From Reticulitermes lucifugus (lineage: Eukaryota > Arthropoda > Insecta > Blattodea > Rhinotermitidae): DNA of 46,978 bases. Where the stretch lies: NCBI GenBank assembly GCA_026260175.1, contig JAKCWW010002535.1, forward strand, positions 1-46,978. Direction: 5' to 3'. Below are positions 9,650-22,600 of the stretch, piece after piece. A program made the translations under genes and the position numbers. The notes beneath the pieces were generated by a model that did no database searches, was not told the DNA's origin, and saw only the letters and a list, made by a program, of their open reading frames with translations. Positions within the stretch are counted from its first letter, which is position 1. Every line of letters starts with the position of its first letter.

Positions 9650-10057
9650 ATACCTCACATACCTGCAATTCCAACACATTTACACAATATAACTTCAACA
9701 CTGTCAGAAAATCATGCAGAAATTCAAAAGTCTTGGGATTTCTCTCATTATCAACTACCTCCTCCTCCCCTCCAGCCAATGGTGTCAAGTCAGGTTTTCT
9801 TGCTTTGCCATTCTGTTTGACCTTATGGACCAAGCCATTTCCTTGCACAGTTGTTGTCCAGCCATCACAATAATATTGCAGAATGAGGTGTGCCCTGTCT
9901 TGCATAAAAAGTGTGTGCTGTGTGATCTCCCATCCTGAGTCATCAACTGTATGTGACAATTTCTGATAGTCTTTGATCCAGAGTGGCAGAGTTCCCTTGC
10001 TTTCTTCACCACTTGCACATCATCAAAGTGTGGTGCAGTTTTGGCTGACACATTCAC
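9650..10057 (-). other. Unassigned open - strand stretch (two overlapping frames)
   Basis: Two - strand frames stay open across this stretch, 9648-9959 and 9785-10057. Neither resembles a family I know. The pattern could be a decayed coding fragment with one frameshift, for example from a mobile element, or part of the DNALI1 3' UTR read backwards. I do not call a gene. Confidence 0.2.
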
Positions 10058-10589
10058 TCATAATCAGCCGAAATGTCATGTTGTTTCTCATCAATTGTCA
10101 GGAATTGCATGCCAGTCCATGACAAGCAGCACTGTAGGCATCACATGCCAACTGGAAGTGTGGGGAAAAGACAACAAATACAGGTGCGTATGTGCAGACT
10201 TGACATATGTCATATTAAATGGCATACAATAAAGTACCATATTCTGAACACCATCTCACTTGTGACCCATTCTTCTGGTGTTTATAAACAAACCAAATTC
10301 TGGACTCACTTCTCCTACACCCAAGTACTGTGGTCTTTCTAAATTCTTATTCACATATTGTGAATGGTACACCTTAAGAGGTACAAGAATCAGACAAATG
10401 CAAAGCATCTAACATGGCAAAACAAAACAGTAAGTGGCAGGCACATGTCACTGTGACGGATTTCAAATTCCAGTCCCAGTGTTCATGCACTTTTATAGAC
10501 CGCACACTACAAAAAATGGTTAAAGCTCACTCACACACAAATTCTGTCCAAGTATTTATAACCACAACACAGCATGGCTTGGTTTTTGT

Positions 10590-10745
10590 AACTCCATGGA
10601 GCAGAGTCCTTCAGAAGCTAATAGTTCCTCATCTGGTCAAGAAACTTTCTGCGCTTTATGGAACCCAAAGGTTCATTACCATGTTCACTAGAGCCTACCA
10701 CTTATCCCTAGCCTGAGCCAGATCAATCCAGTCCAAGCCCAACAA
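10590..10745 (+). repeat. Widespread insect repeat fragment
   Basis: The + strand reads 'LQKLIVPHLVKKLSALYGTQ' followed by 'RFITMFTRAYHLSLA', then a stop and 'ARSIQS'. This peptide pattern belongs to a very common repeat in insect genomes that is often mis-annotated as a protein. The open frame at 10414-10716 is therefore not a gene. Confidence 0.65.
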
Positions 10746-11404
10746 TCCTACTTCTTTAAGATCTATTTTAATATTATATTATTCATGGGCTGTACTGCAA
10801 CATGTGATCTTACTGCACTGAAAACCAGGGTTAGACGATGGTGAACACAGCAAGAACTGCATGCACATTAAGCCCCATACAGTCTTCTGATAGTATGACC
10901 CATATCACAAATGCACAGAATTGCCACTACTCTTAAAAAATCTGAGCCAAGGAAGAACAGCCATTACCAGAATTCACAAGATTCAGTCATAACATTATAA
11001 CCATAATCAAAATTTAGACTTTGTTAATTTTTGGTTTGGTTTTTAAATTCTGGTTCCATATGTTCTGTGTGTTGACACTGGGGACTACCAAAGATGATTA
11101 ATCAATTATATATCCATCATCCACAAACCAATAACCAAACGTTATGGACAAATTCAGCTTATACAAAGAAAATTATGAGACAGCTGATTTAATGTGACAC
11201 TAATTTGTTAAACTACAAAGCACTGTTAGAATAATGACTTCTAGGTTATTTAGCTTTGTGGAGAATAAACCTGTCACACTGTTCACAAATATTATCATCT
11301 GTCGATGCATACGTCCAAACTGAGAAGCTGCAACTGTATTAAAAATTTGAATCATCATAGGCCACTAAACAAACAGTTCCATCATAAGCACATAATTTTA
11401 CATA

Positions 11405-11700
11405 CAGACTTTTAGTCAGGAAACCCTAAGGGAAGTGACTATTTGGGAGACATACATACAGATGGGAAAATGATACTGAAATGGATCTACTGTGTGAGGG
11501 AGTGGAGTGACAGTGCGGACTGGATTCAGCTGGCTCAGAGCATAGTATAGTGGCAGGCTATGAATACAGTAATGGCACCTTTAGATTTCATGAAAATTTT
11601 GCAATTTATTAACCAGCTGAGCACTCTCAACCATAACTCCGTTCCATTAAGGCAGTTGGTTAGGAAACACGCATGATACAATATATTTAAAATCATGCAT
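11405..11700 (+). mobile_element. LINE 3'-end fragment (degenerate)
   Basis: The + strand reads 'ILKWIYCVREWSDSADWIQL' then 'AQS', matching the tail of RTE/Jockey-like LINE proteins. Stops and frameshifts interrupt it. The preceding block 'aaaccctaagggaagtgac' corresponds to the block at about 7990 in DNALI1 intron 5. Confidence 0.6.
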
Positions 11701-12668
11701 ATGCATGCCACTCCTTAAGTGATTATATAACACCACTGAGCGCAAACCTCAGGGGGAAGTGGGGGGGGGATCTTCCCGGAATAAACTGTTTCCTACTTAA
11801 GAACGCACAGTACTAAACTGCAGACTCTTTATCTATTACAAGATTTAACATCCAGCTTTTAAGGAATACATCTAAGTGTTTTACTTCCCTTATGGGCACT
11901 TAAATGTACACAGAAAAGGTATTTATATGCACATGGAAAGATTATAAGCACTGTATTTGCCACTGTCATGGTGTCCTTTATATGAACGTTATTAATATTA
12001 TTAATAATATCATGTAACTTATTCTCTTGTTTCTGTTACTAATTATACAACCTTTACACACTGAAATGAATACTTCCAATTGTAATAGTTTCGACTGCAA
12101 TAACGATAACCAACTTTAAAATTCCCTTATCCTGAAGCCTTGAATTACCAAAGAAATGGCAATCATTGATTGTAAACACTTACGGCACATCCACAATGGA
12201 TACAAGGATGTGAGGACAAATCATACACAAGGATGGGCAAGACACCTCAGGATGTGTTTGGACTTCAAGCACTGAAATATTAAGAAGTGGTATCAATATC
12301 AATGCAAATATATTTTTAAACAATCTGTCTTAAAATTTGTAAATACATAGATCCAACTAATAGAACACCAGTTCAAGGTAAGAAAATGCAGACTATCTAA
12401 TCAACATCACAGAAAATTGAACAAAAATTATTTTATGAAACTAAACTGTTCACTTCATGTTTCATTATAACACAATAATAAATTTACACTGTACATGCAC
12501 CCTCAAAGCTGCGGTAGGATTCTGTGGAATAACAATACTTGCGCTATACAACAGATCAACAGCTGCAGGAGAACCGAAAAGTATTGTCATTCATAGACGC
12601 AGCTATGAAGTTATGGACACTACAACATTAACCACGTCATGTCCACAAAGCCACAACTGCAGTTAATA

Positions 12669-12674
12669 TTTATT
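12669..12674 (-). terminator. Possible poly(A) signal of scrib
   Basis: AATAAA on the - strand, the first after the scrib stop codon. It would give a 3' UTR of about 740 bases. No transcript data are available. Confidence 0.35.
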
Positions 12675-13413
12675 CATCCCAAATTTGTAAAACTTTCTAA
12701 TAAGCATTTTCTATTGGTTATTAAATAAATCCTTAAAAATATGTCTATATGGATGCCACACTTTGTACAATTATGAAACAAATATAAATGAATAATGAAT
12801 GTGTTAGGTTAAATACTTAAATCTAGCAGAATGTGTTCAATGACCTGTTAAGTAAATTAAAAATTCCCGAACTCCCACACCATAAAAATTTGTGATGTGT
12901 TCAACAGATCATTTCATAAAAAAACATTTCCATCAAAAATATTATTTGGGTCAAATATAATAAAAACATATAAAATACTTGTCACAAAAATGAGAGATAT
13001 GTAGGTGGCCAATCAGTGTTCAACACTACCACATTACAAACACAAAGCTTCTCTATTACATGTTATCAATCAATTTTATAACATTTCACATATGTTTTGC
13101 ACTAAGAAGTGCTTTAACTCTCTCTGTATATCATTTTGTCACAACAGAGCAAACAGCCTTAGAAACCTCTGTCACAGTAACAGAGTTAATTAGACAGTCT
13201 GATAATTCCGGACAAAACTTGGATTATTGTAAAAAATGCTGATTGGTCCCATTACATACCTTTCACATTCTTCTTTTGTTGGTCAGTTGTAGCACTATAA
13301 TCCCACACCTACCACCATGAGAAACACTACATGATATTAATGTGATCTGTCTGTTAAGTATCACAATGTTGTGATATTTCAGTGTGATGACTTTTGTGAT
13401 ATATGTTAACAAC

Positions 13414-13629
13414 TTAATGTTTCCCCCTCTTTGAACGTTTACGTCTTCGCTTCTTGCTCCCCATGGTTCCACCCAGAGGTTCTTCTGAAGGAGTTGGGGA
13501 AACTGGCGAAGTAGGAGGATCCTCCTCACCTTCTTCATCCTCACCACCATTGATTTCACTTTCTCCTTCTTTCTCACTTTCAGGATTTGATAATTCCAGT
13601 GAAATAATCTTCTCCTTTAATGTCTCAAC
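13414..13629 (-). CDS. scrib: scrib terminal exon
   Basis: It encodes the last 71 residues and the TAA stop at 13414-13416. The acceptor is tttgtaccag, phase 0, joining IERE to [14 protein letters not shown] Glu/Asp-rich stretch ([10 protein letters not shown]) is followed by a Pro/Ser/Thr segment and a polybasic end, [13 protein letters not shown]. The basic tail could bind acidic lipids or act as a nuclear signal; that is an inference. Confidence 0.93.
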   Translation of the reverse strand, partial: VETLKEKIISLELSNPESEKEGESEINGGEDEEGEEDPPTSPVSPTPSEEPLGGTMGSKKRRRKRSKRGKH

Positions 13630-16600
13630 CTGGTACAAACAAAACAAAAAGGTAAATTTTTAAAATGGTTACAAACTCTACAGGCCAATTCCAAGTTTCA
13701 GTTCAAATACGTTAATTTCTATGAGAAAAAAGAAGACTTGGCTGATATTATGGAACTTGTGCAACTCAAAGTCTGAAAAACATAATTACCAAACAGTACC
13801 TTCTGAACACACTCGGGTATCACTTGTAAGTGTAGGGTCACTACCACTAAGCCACATAGCATAAAAGTGCAATATAAACAAACCACTTATTCCAGTTAAT
13901 CTCCTGCATTAAGTCTGTGTGTGTAAAACATGATATAGAGAAGTACAAGTCATCAATTACAGGTACACAAAGAAATGATAAAGTTCATCTACTTTCATTA
14001 ACACTTTCAATGTTAATTTGAAAACATATAAGACATGAAAAATGCTGTCTCCTGGGATGTGACACTGTAGTCTGGTAAAAATTTATCAATCTTGTGAAGA
14101 AAAACGTGCCTCGATCTGTGTCCCAGACTGAAGATGGAAGCAGAAGGTTCCTTCAAAACATCAGACTATATGCTGTCACATCCTAGAAGACAGCAGTCTC
14201 CACCATGAGAACCTCAATTCTCATGCGAGATATGTGTGAGATGGGCTGTGTCAGCTGCACATGTACGTCTGTGACATGTACTGTTTATTTTAATGCTCAT
14301 TCTAAAAATAACATGTACAGAACATATTACACACCATTACAAGGTGGGTAGGATTATTCTCTGCATCACTGCTTTTCCTTTTCTATATTTCCTGTAAGTA
14401 GATGTGGTGAATAAATAATATTATTTGTGCCTGGTACAGTGCAGGTATTTCATTCTGTTGGACTAGGCCATGAAAGAGTTGACCCTCAGTATTTATGTTT
14501 CACTAACCACAAACATGATTGCAGTCAATACGTTTTACAAATAGCACAGTCGTTCTGCTCCCATGGACAAACCCTAAAATGCTTGAATGCATTTAAGTAG
14601 AGGGCAAGTACACAACTATCAGCTTGTGATGCACATTATCTGCATAAGAATTCTGTTAATTTAAATCTGGGTTTGGGTTGTAACAGTTAAATATAAGGTC
14701 TTCGCTCTTCTGGGTTGTTACGTAGTGTATATCAACATACGTATGCTGGGTAACAACTCAGAAGGGCAAAGACCATATCTATACTGTGGCAGAAGCCTGA
14801 TATCTTGCACAGTTCAATAAAACTCCTACTTTACACAAAGTCCAATACTCATTTTTTACCAACTTCCATAAAAAGAACTCAAGATACAAACAAGCTGGCA
14901 CATAATGTAAAATTCAGATCCCATTAATCTCTTCAAAATTCTTACTGGGAACATTTCTGAGATGGTAACTACAGGCTGAAACTTCACAACCACCATGATA
15001 CTGATGGTCGCACGGTGGGTGATGATTCAGAGCATCTCTTTGTGCATATGCAGTTTACATATTCAGAAAAATTACTACACTTCGTACATGTGTCTTCACA
15101 CATAATGGCCCAGATTCTGTTTTGCACCTGCACTAAACAAAAGAACATTTACAAGTAACAGTCACATACTGTGCACCTCCCGGGTGACATGGTGTTATCT
15201 GGTAGGTGTGTACCAACATTTCAGAGAAAAATACTGCCTCCATGTTCATGTCAGAAGTGAACTAAAGTGTGGAAGTGCCTTGCTATACAGAAGACAGAGG
15301 AAGAAGAAATGGGTCACATAGTATAGGTGGCCAGCCAGTACCAGGAATGGGAAATGGAGCATGGGCACCAGGTGGGAAAAGCGAAACTGTACATTTTGAT
15401 AAATGCAATTATTCCAGGATAGGAAGAAGAGTGAGAAAGTATACTTGTGCAGTGACAGGTGGAGAAGAGAGGGCCTGTCACAGGCACACATAAATTACCA
15501 CTGGGGATCTCTCCTGACACCAGGCTCATTATGACAGCAGTTTATAAGCCATGTATGTATTAACACCTCAGTTAGATATTATGTCACTACCACTCCATTA
15601 TCTAAACTGTGTGCAGTTGTGCTTCTGTATACATGTGGAAAGTAAATGTTATCTGTATGCTCCTTACTGCAACACTAGAAAGAAATGAGTAGCAGATCAT
15701 CATGCTACAGCCAACTGCATCCTATTGTCATAGTGGATGTAACTGGGTAGGGCAGACAGTCATTCTTTGTGATTTAAGGTTTACACAGCATCTAAGGTTT
15801 AGACTGTAATCATCTGGGTTATGACAGTTACCAAGACTTTCACTGAGAAACATTAGTAACCACTTACCAGATTAAATGTCATAACCCACAAAAACACAAC
15901 CCAGTTATTCTATTAACATTTCATATACATGCAAGTTACATAACAGCAAGCACTGTTTTGTTCCATGGATGGACAAGCTAATATTATGGACAAACAATTT
16001 ATGTCCTGACTGATAATTCTTTGACCCCTACAGGCAAACCACAGAGATCGTATGATTATCTTTAACATACACCACTTCTGCCTCTAAAACATTCTTACTA
16101 AATTGTTATTTGTAAATAAAATTTCTCATAGGTGATATACAACCTTAAAAGCATTTGTTGAATAAACCACTAAACAAAAAACTCCCAACTAATTGCGTGA
16201 CTTTCCTCCTGTACTGTAATGCTGTATACACTGAACAAAAACTAGTGTCAGCTGCAGCATATACTGCATAATATTTAAATTCCCACACTTCCAAAGATCC
16301 AAATGTGATTTTATCTGCTAATCTGCTATTTATTTCATTCAGAACAGCAAAATTTACCCATGGGTGGGAGGGGGGGGGGACTATTCCCCCCCACCACCAA
16401 GCAAACAACTCTAGATGAAAAACTGTCCAAGAAGAAATGCAAATGTTGGACATGCTTCATTTGGGACTCAAAGCATTAGTAAGTAGTACACTGTTCTAAA
16501 AAATTTACAGATACATTTCAGAAAGCATATCTAATACTAAAAGCCAAGAAGATAAAAACCAGTACATCTATCACAACAAATTGACTGACACCATAAACTG

Positions 16601-19600
16601 GTTCTTCACAAGCACCACAGAAGTAGGCACTGTTAATGGCTCCCAAACTTTATGAATTAAAAACCCCTTCCTTGAACATATCCATCTAAAATTACATATT
16701 GTACTTATATAAATACTGCATGCACAACCCCGCTCAAAAAATCTCAACATGAAGCTTCTTAATTACATTACTTATATATAAAACACAATTATGTCTATTG
16801 GCAGAGGCTATTCAGACTGCGACCTTCTGGGTTTTCATACTGGGTAATTTTGTAGGTGGATACTGATGTTTCAGAGTGGATACAGCCTTGTCCAGTTCAA
16901 CAGAACTGGCTGAATGGGAAATGTGAGTAATCAAGATACAAAACTGTCTTCTTCAGGGACATGAGTAGTAGTATGAATAAAATGTAAAGAAACTAATACA
17001 TACATGCAGTCTATATGGCCCTTTACAAGGTCCCAGCAGCCTGCAAGTCAGAAACCCTATTCTGGAAGGTACAGGTAAAGATGTGGGCTGGGAGTGAAGT
17101 CAGTATAGTGACTCACTACGGGCTGGATGGTCCAGGGACTGAATACTGGTGGGGGCAAGATTTTCTGCACCTGTCCAGACTGGCCGAGCCTCCTGTACAC
17201 TGTGTACCAGGTCTCTTTCCCGGGGTAAAGCGGCTGGGGTGTGGCGTTGACCACCCACCTCCATCTAGCGTCAAAGGTAAAGAAAGAGTAGAGCTATACC
17301 TCTACTCCCCCTCTGGGCCTTCATGGCCTGTTCTAGGAAATTACCTTTTACATGTAAAGAAGTGTTGCCTCAAAGGAACCTTCCTTTGCTCCAGGGAGTG
17401 CATAAGAGGTTTCTGAAACCTATCAGGAAGAATCCATCCTCCCAGTTCAGGCTGTCAGCATGCAACTTGATCCCTAACATTCCCCTTATGAACTCATCCA
17501 TGTCCTTGGATTGCTTGGTCATTAGCTAAATGGTCTTGTTGGGCAAGACGTGATGTCCAAGATCAGTGCTATATTCTGCCACTGCCAACTTCTCCAGCTG
17601 GTGTAGTTAATCAGACAGGTTGGGGATGTTCATTAACCATGGCCTTGAAAGAATGACCAGTTTTTCCCCAACATACACCTTTCTGCGCTAACAGGAAATG
17701 GCATTATGCCCAATCTTTTCAGGCACAGGTTATCGTTCATGTGAAAATATGAGCTGGAGACTTTGCTGGGTGGGAAGTATGCCTGTAGAGCACCATGTTG
17801 ATGTGGCTGATGGAGTTTTGAACAAAGAACGGGAATTCCACTCTCATGGGGGCATCTCTATATGGCTGAAGTTTTGGCTCAGGTGGATTTAGAACACAAC
17901 AGACCTCTCTGGTACTGTCAAGAAAGGTCTTCTGTGGTAAGTCCAGTTCAGTATGGAGATTCTCCTTGTCACAGATAACTCTGGCCCTTTTCTGTCCTTC
18001 ATCAGAAACACTCTCAACCCACCCCAGAAAATCTCCCGCTTTCCGTGTCAAATGAAGAATGGGCTGGAACTGAAAACACTGGGAAAGTGTGAAAAGGTGT
18101 ACTTTGGGAAAAACCGGTCATCACATTGAGACCAGGGTTCATTAATACCATTCATTTCCAAGTATACCAGCTGGGGAAATAATCAGGGGTGGAACACAGC
18201 ACTGTTGTTGGACATCACTTCCTGCTCAACAACACTGGGATTCTGGCTAAGAAATCCAGGAACATGGACTTCACAAAAGAAGTGACAGAAATCAAGCTGC
18301 ATTCTAGCAACAGGAACCACAAGGAAAAGTTCTCCTTAAGCAGGTTCAAGAAATCTCTTACCCTGCCAATGAAGGAAATGATACAGAAGGTTCCCTCAAG
18401 GAATAAAACAGTCTAACCCCCCTGAGGCAAATCCTTTACCTGTGCCTTCCTAAGTATGGCTTCTAACTTCCCATTCACTGGCCTCCCGAGAAGGTCCCTT
18501 TTCTATCCTGATTTTTCATGTGTCCCAATTCACCACTCCTACAGGCCCAGTCCAGGTTCCAATGCTTCTCCCACCTCATATAGTTCTGTCTACCAACCTT
18601 GCAACTTGCCTACATAACTAAAACATTATCGTCACCTTATTCACTGGACTGTCAAAGCTGTACCTAATGCTTCAGTGCTGTAGATGGAAGCATGTTCATG
18701 CGAAACCCTAGTATCCTTACAAAACTGCACGTCACCACACTCAGAGACAACAATCTGAACAATTACTATGATTTTTATGTTACTTTCATTGTCAGACCTT
18801 CCAGTCTGTTAATTTTCAACAGCATAACAGCTTGCATATTCATAATCCAATCACTATTCATTACAGGTGCCAACATTCTCTTCATGACTATACTCATACA
18901 TTCTAACTGTACAGTACACATTAAACATTATAATATGGGTAAAAACTGGAAAATCAAAGACACACTAATCTCTCAGGAGTGTAAAAATTAGCCCATAATA
19001 CTAGATTACAAGTCTGCTATCCAGATACAAGATTCCCAACTTCTGACTAGTAACTGATTCTAACAAAGATTATAGGTTCTTGGCAAATGCCATGTGTTCT
19101 TAGAGAAAAGTATTTTTCAATGCTCCAATACCTATACTGGATTAATTAAAGAGCTGATACAAATCACACACATAACCATGTTAACTTCCTTTTATGTTTC
19201 AATACCATAATATCAATAAATAACAATGAACATATCAATACAAACAGATAATACAGGATTCTGGAAGAAAATGCATCTTTTGTAGGTGAATTTATTTTCT
19301 AAGATTATGCTGTTTAATAATGCTGATGCAGATACACAGTAACAAAAACTTCAAAGATTGGAGGTGGGTGGAAATAACTGAGGAGTGTGTCTGATGGTGA
19401 GTTCTGGCATTAGCCATGTCAAACCATCAGGTTCTCCAAAGGAATGGTTAAAAGAGTATGTTCATACAAAGTAACTGCACATACATACTTTTCTAGTAAA
19501 CCCAGTGAAATGTTTCACATTCTACCAAGGCATCTGAAAACTTCAGTTTGGGAACCACTGTCCTATGAGTTACGAATTTCATGCAATACCAGTGTTACTT

Positions 19601-22600
19601 CCAACAAACTACTCCAGCATGCACAATCTATGATTCATGCTGACAGCCAGAATGCTATGAATTGCATTATGTACCTCTCGCTCAATCAGCTTTTCAACAT
19701 ACTCTATGGTGCGGACTTTGATTTCCCCAGTTTGCTCGTCTATGTACTCCTCTGTACGTTGTGTCACAGTTTCCCCGACAACCCTCTCCGACTCACGCAC
19801 CTTAGTTGCGCCCTCTTTGGCACGCACAGAGAGCTTGGGGAAATCATCACTAGAGGGCCGTAATGTGGTGCGCAACTACCGGGCAGACATGGTTATGGGT
19901 TGGTTAGTCATGTGGCTTTATGTATTAATACAAAATTCAACTGTAACTACATACAAAAATATTTTGTTAAATTGTTTTAGTCACCTGTTAACAATCTTCA
20001 CTGTTGTATAATACAATGTCTACAAGAGAATCCCACAATCATTACATTTTTATTATTTTCTGCTACAGTTTTATCAGTTTGTAATGAATAACTTCAAATT
20101 TAGTGAGTGGCGTTTGAGATTCGTAAAGTAGTCTCTCAAGGCATGTTACAAATTATCCACTCCAGCAATGGTGCAGTAATTAGTAACACTGTGTATTGTG
20201 TTGTTGGACAGTGGGGCTAAGGAAAAGAAGTGTTTTATGTGATGGCATCAACTGCTAAGATTATCTAGTATTGGTGGTATATGAATGAAATATTGAGTAT
20301 GGAGCACAGGTGGAATGCTAGTGACAGGGAGCAACTCAAGTACACAGAGAAAAACCTGTCCCAGTGCTACTTTTTTCACCACAAATCCCACAAAGACTAG
20401 CCTGGGTTGAACACAGGCCTCTGTGGCAAGAGGCCAGCGACTAACTGCCTGAGCCATGGCATGGCCCTGGGACAGTGGATAGGATCCATCCCTGTATTTC
20501 TGTAGGATGTCAAAAGACAGACTGGTAAAAACACAAAGGATGGGAAAACTTGGATTACCTACACTTGTACATACACAAAACAACACACAGTGTCATAAAC
20601 CTTCAACACATTTAAGAAGAAAATTTACCAAAACAGAAAGTGCATGCGTAATCCATGAACAGATAATACGAATGGATAAACAGGAGTGTACTGTAATTGG
20701 ACATTTTCAAAGCAACCTTCACTCATAATATTTTATACCAAAATTCAACATGGTTCAAGACAGGTGAAACAGATAAAGCAGCTTTATGGAGATCTGTGCT
20801 CAGTGGCAGAGAGGGTGTTAATCTGTGTCTACTGTATTAACACTCAACAATTTGGTACTTTGTTCCAAGATGGTATTTATAGGTTCCATTAAGCTTTCAG
20901 TATAAACAGTGGTTACATCCTCAAGACATCATTAAATAATTGACCTTCATGACATAAATGTGGTGGTTTCTTGGAAGTAGGAAGTGTTCAGCATTAATGC
21001 TGAACTGGGGTTCCCCAACCATTTCTGACACACAGAGAGGTCAAAACTGCATTTATTCACAGTCTGCAAGTTCATAAGGACACCCAAATGTCTAGCATAT
21101 GGAGCAAGTATTTTTCTTCAGAAAATATTAATATTTCACATGTCTATATTTTATATTTTTATACCATAATAGTTGCAACACACAACCACACTCTGAAATA
21201 CAGAACTGGAGGTTCTGTACTATTACCAAAGCCCACCACTCGATGCAGTCATAAGCCAGTTCTATACACACCTTCCATTCTCACAACATATCTCCCCTGA
21301 GATCCACCAAAATGTTAAATTTGCTTCCATCTGCTTCTCGGGTTTCAAATAGATGCTTTCTACAATTCTGTATGCATTTTTTACCGCTCCCATTCTGCCA
21401 CATTCCCAGCCCACTCCAGCCTCCTGCATTTTATCATCAAAATAATACTAGGTGACCTGCATAAATTTGAAGTTCCCTATTATACATTACTATGAACTGC
21501 TCACTTACTTCATTCTTCATATGTCCAAATATTTTCCTCAGCATCTTTTTTTTTAAAACACTTGTCGTTTGCCTTTCCTCAAAATAAGAGACCACATACA
21601 GAGCACCCGATAAAAGTATTGTTTTGTACATTCTGACAAACACAATGTAAAGCGAATTCAGTTAAATAAACTATGGTAATATAATGTAACATCACTAAAT
21701 TTGGGCATGCTGGAAATTATTTCTGTGTCCTTTTCAGTATGACAACTATAATATCGGTGGCAATACTCAGACATTAAAACATGATGCATGCCAGGGAGGC
21801 AGCGCAATGAAAGCCACAAACCCAAATATTCAACCATCACAATTTAAGTTCCTCCTTTGCAGAGAAGTTTTAAATATGTCTGTCTACCACATTAAATGTG
21901 TGATGCTCATAGCTACAGTGCAATATGCCTCTGAATGTTTTAAAGTTGCTGTTCCCACAAAAAAACTAAATTTGATCCAATACACCCAACATGAACATTC
22001 AGTTTCATATGTACCTGCAGTACTACGAAAGAACAAGTGGACTGGATAAGAGCTGACCTATTTTGTGTAGAAGTCGGTCTGCCTCCTAGTTAAATTGTCT
22101 CTTTTAACTTTCAGATGCAAATTTCACCAACTAGTGGCTTCACTAACTGTTATCTAAATTCTGGTAAAAGAACTAAGGTTTAACAGTGATACCAAAGCCC
22201 ACAACTGGACATGCCACTGTATCACTTTAAACTAATCCACATCTTCACAACATAATTACATAATGCCATGCACTATTTTAAGAAACTGCTTTTCACAACC
22301 ATAAAAAACACACAGAAAAAATAAAGCTTTATTTATCTGAACCATTACTGTCTTATAAAAGAGATGGACTGATGTCAGTTTCGGAAGCAATGAACAGCTT
22401 GACAGTCAATGTGCTCCTATTCCACATTGTAGAGCTTAATTTAATTCAAGGCAACATGGAGCTTAAGGACCGAAGGTTGTCTTGAAACCTACTGCACACA
22501 TTCTGTACATTACTGTAGCAGAAAACAAGTCAGTAACCATACACAGTCATTAATAAAACACATTCCAGTTCCCACAAATGCAATCAAAAATAGTTAGTTC

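Larger units (their letters stand above)
9272..13413. other. Convergent intergenic region between DNALI1 and scrib
   Basis: It contains both 3' UTRs, an open - strand stretch at 9650-10057 whose origin is unclear, a transposon-derived fragment at 10590-10745 and a LINE tail at 11405-11700. A possible scrib poly(A) signal lies at 12669-12674 on the - strand. The remainder is AT-rich with nothing recognised. Confidence 0.6.
13630..19674 (-). other. scrib last intron (6.0 kb)
   Basis: It contains palindromic repeat modules at 14043-14195 and 14691-14778, and Penelope-like material with an embedded SINE-like copy at 16806-18420. A G-run lies at 16370-16379. No coding exon is recognised. Confidence 0.7.

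Noticed and set aside
10414..10716. 100-codon open frame beginning MAKQNSKWQ
   Set aside because: Its second half is the widespread KLIVPHLVKK repeat peptide; no gene structure surrounds it.
13454..13663. + strand frame opposite the scrib last exon
   Set aside because: A shadow of the acidic and Ser/Pro-rich scrib end.
15246..15529. Overlapping open frames on both strands
   Set aside because: No recognisable motif, no splice context and biased composition; likely chance or an old repeat.
17015..17416. 133-codon open frame on the + strand
   Set aside because: It covers a SINE-like repeat that occurs elsewhere in the window; its peptide is a known type of repeat by-product.
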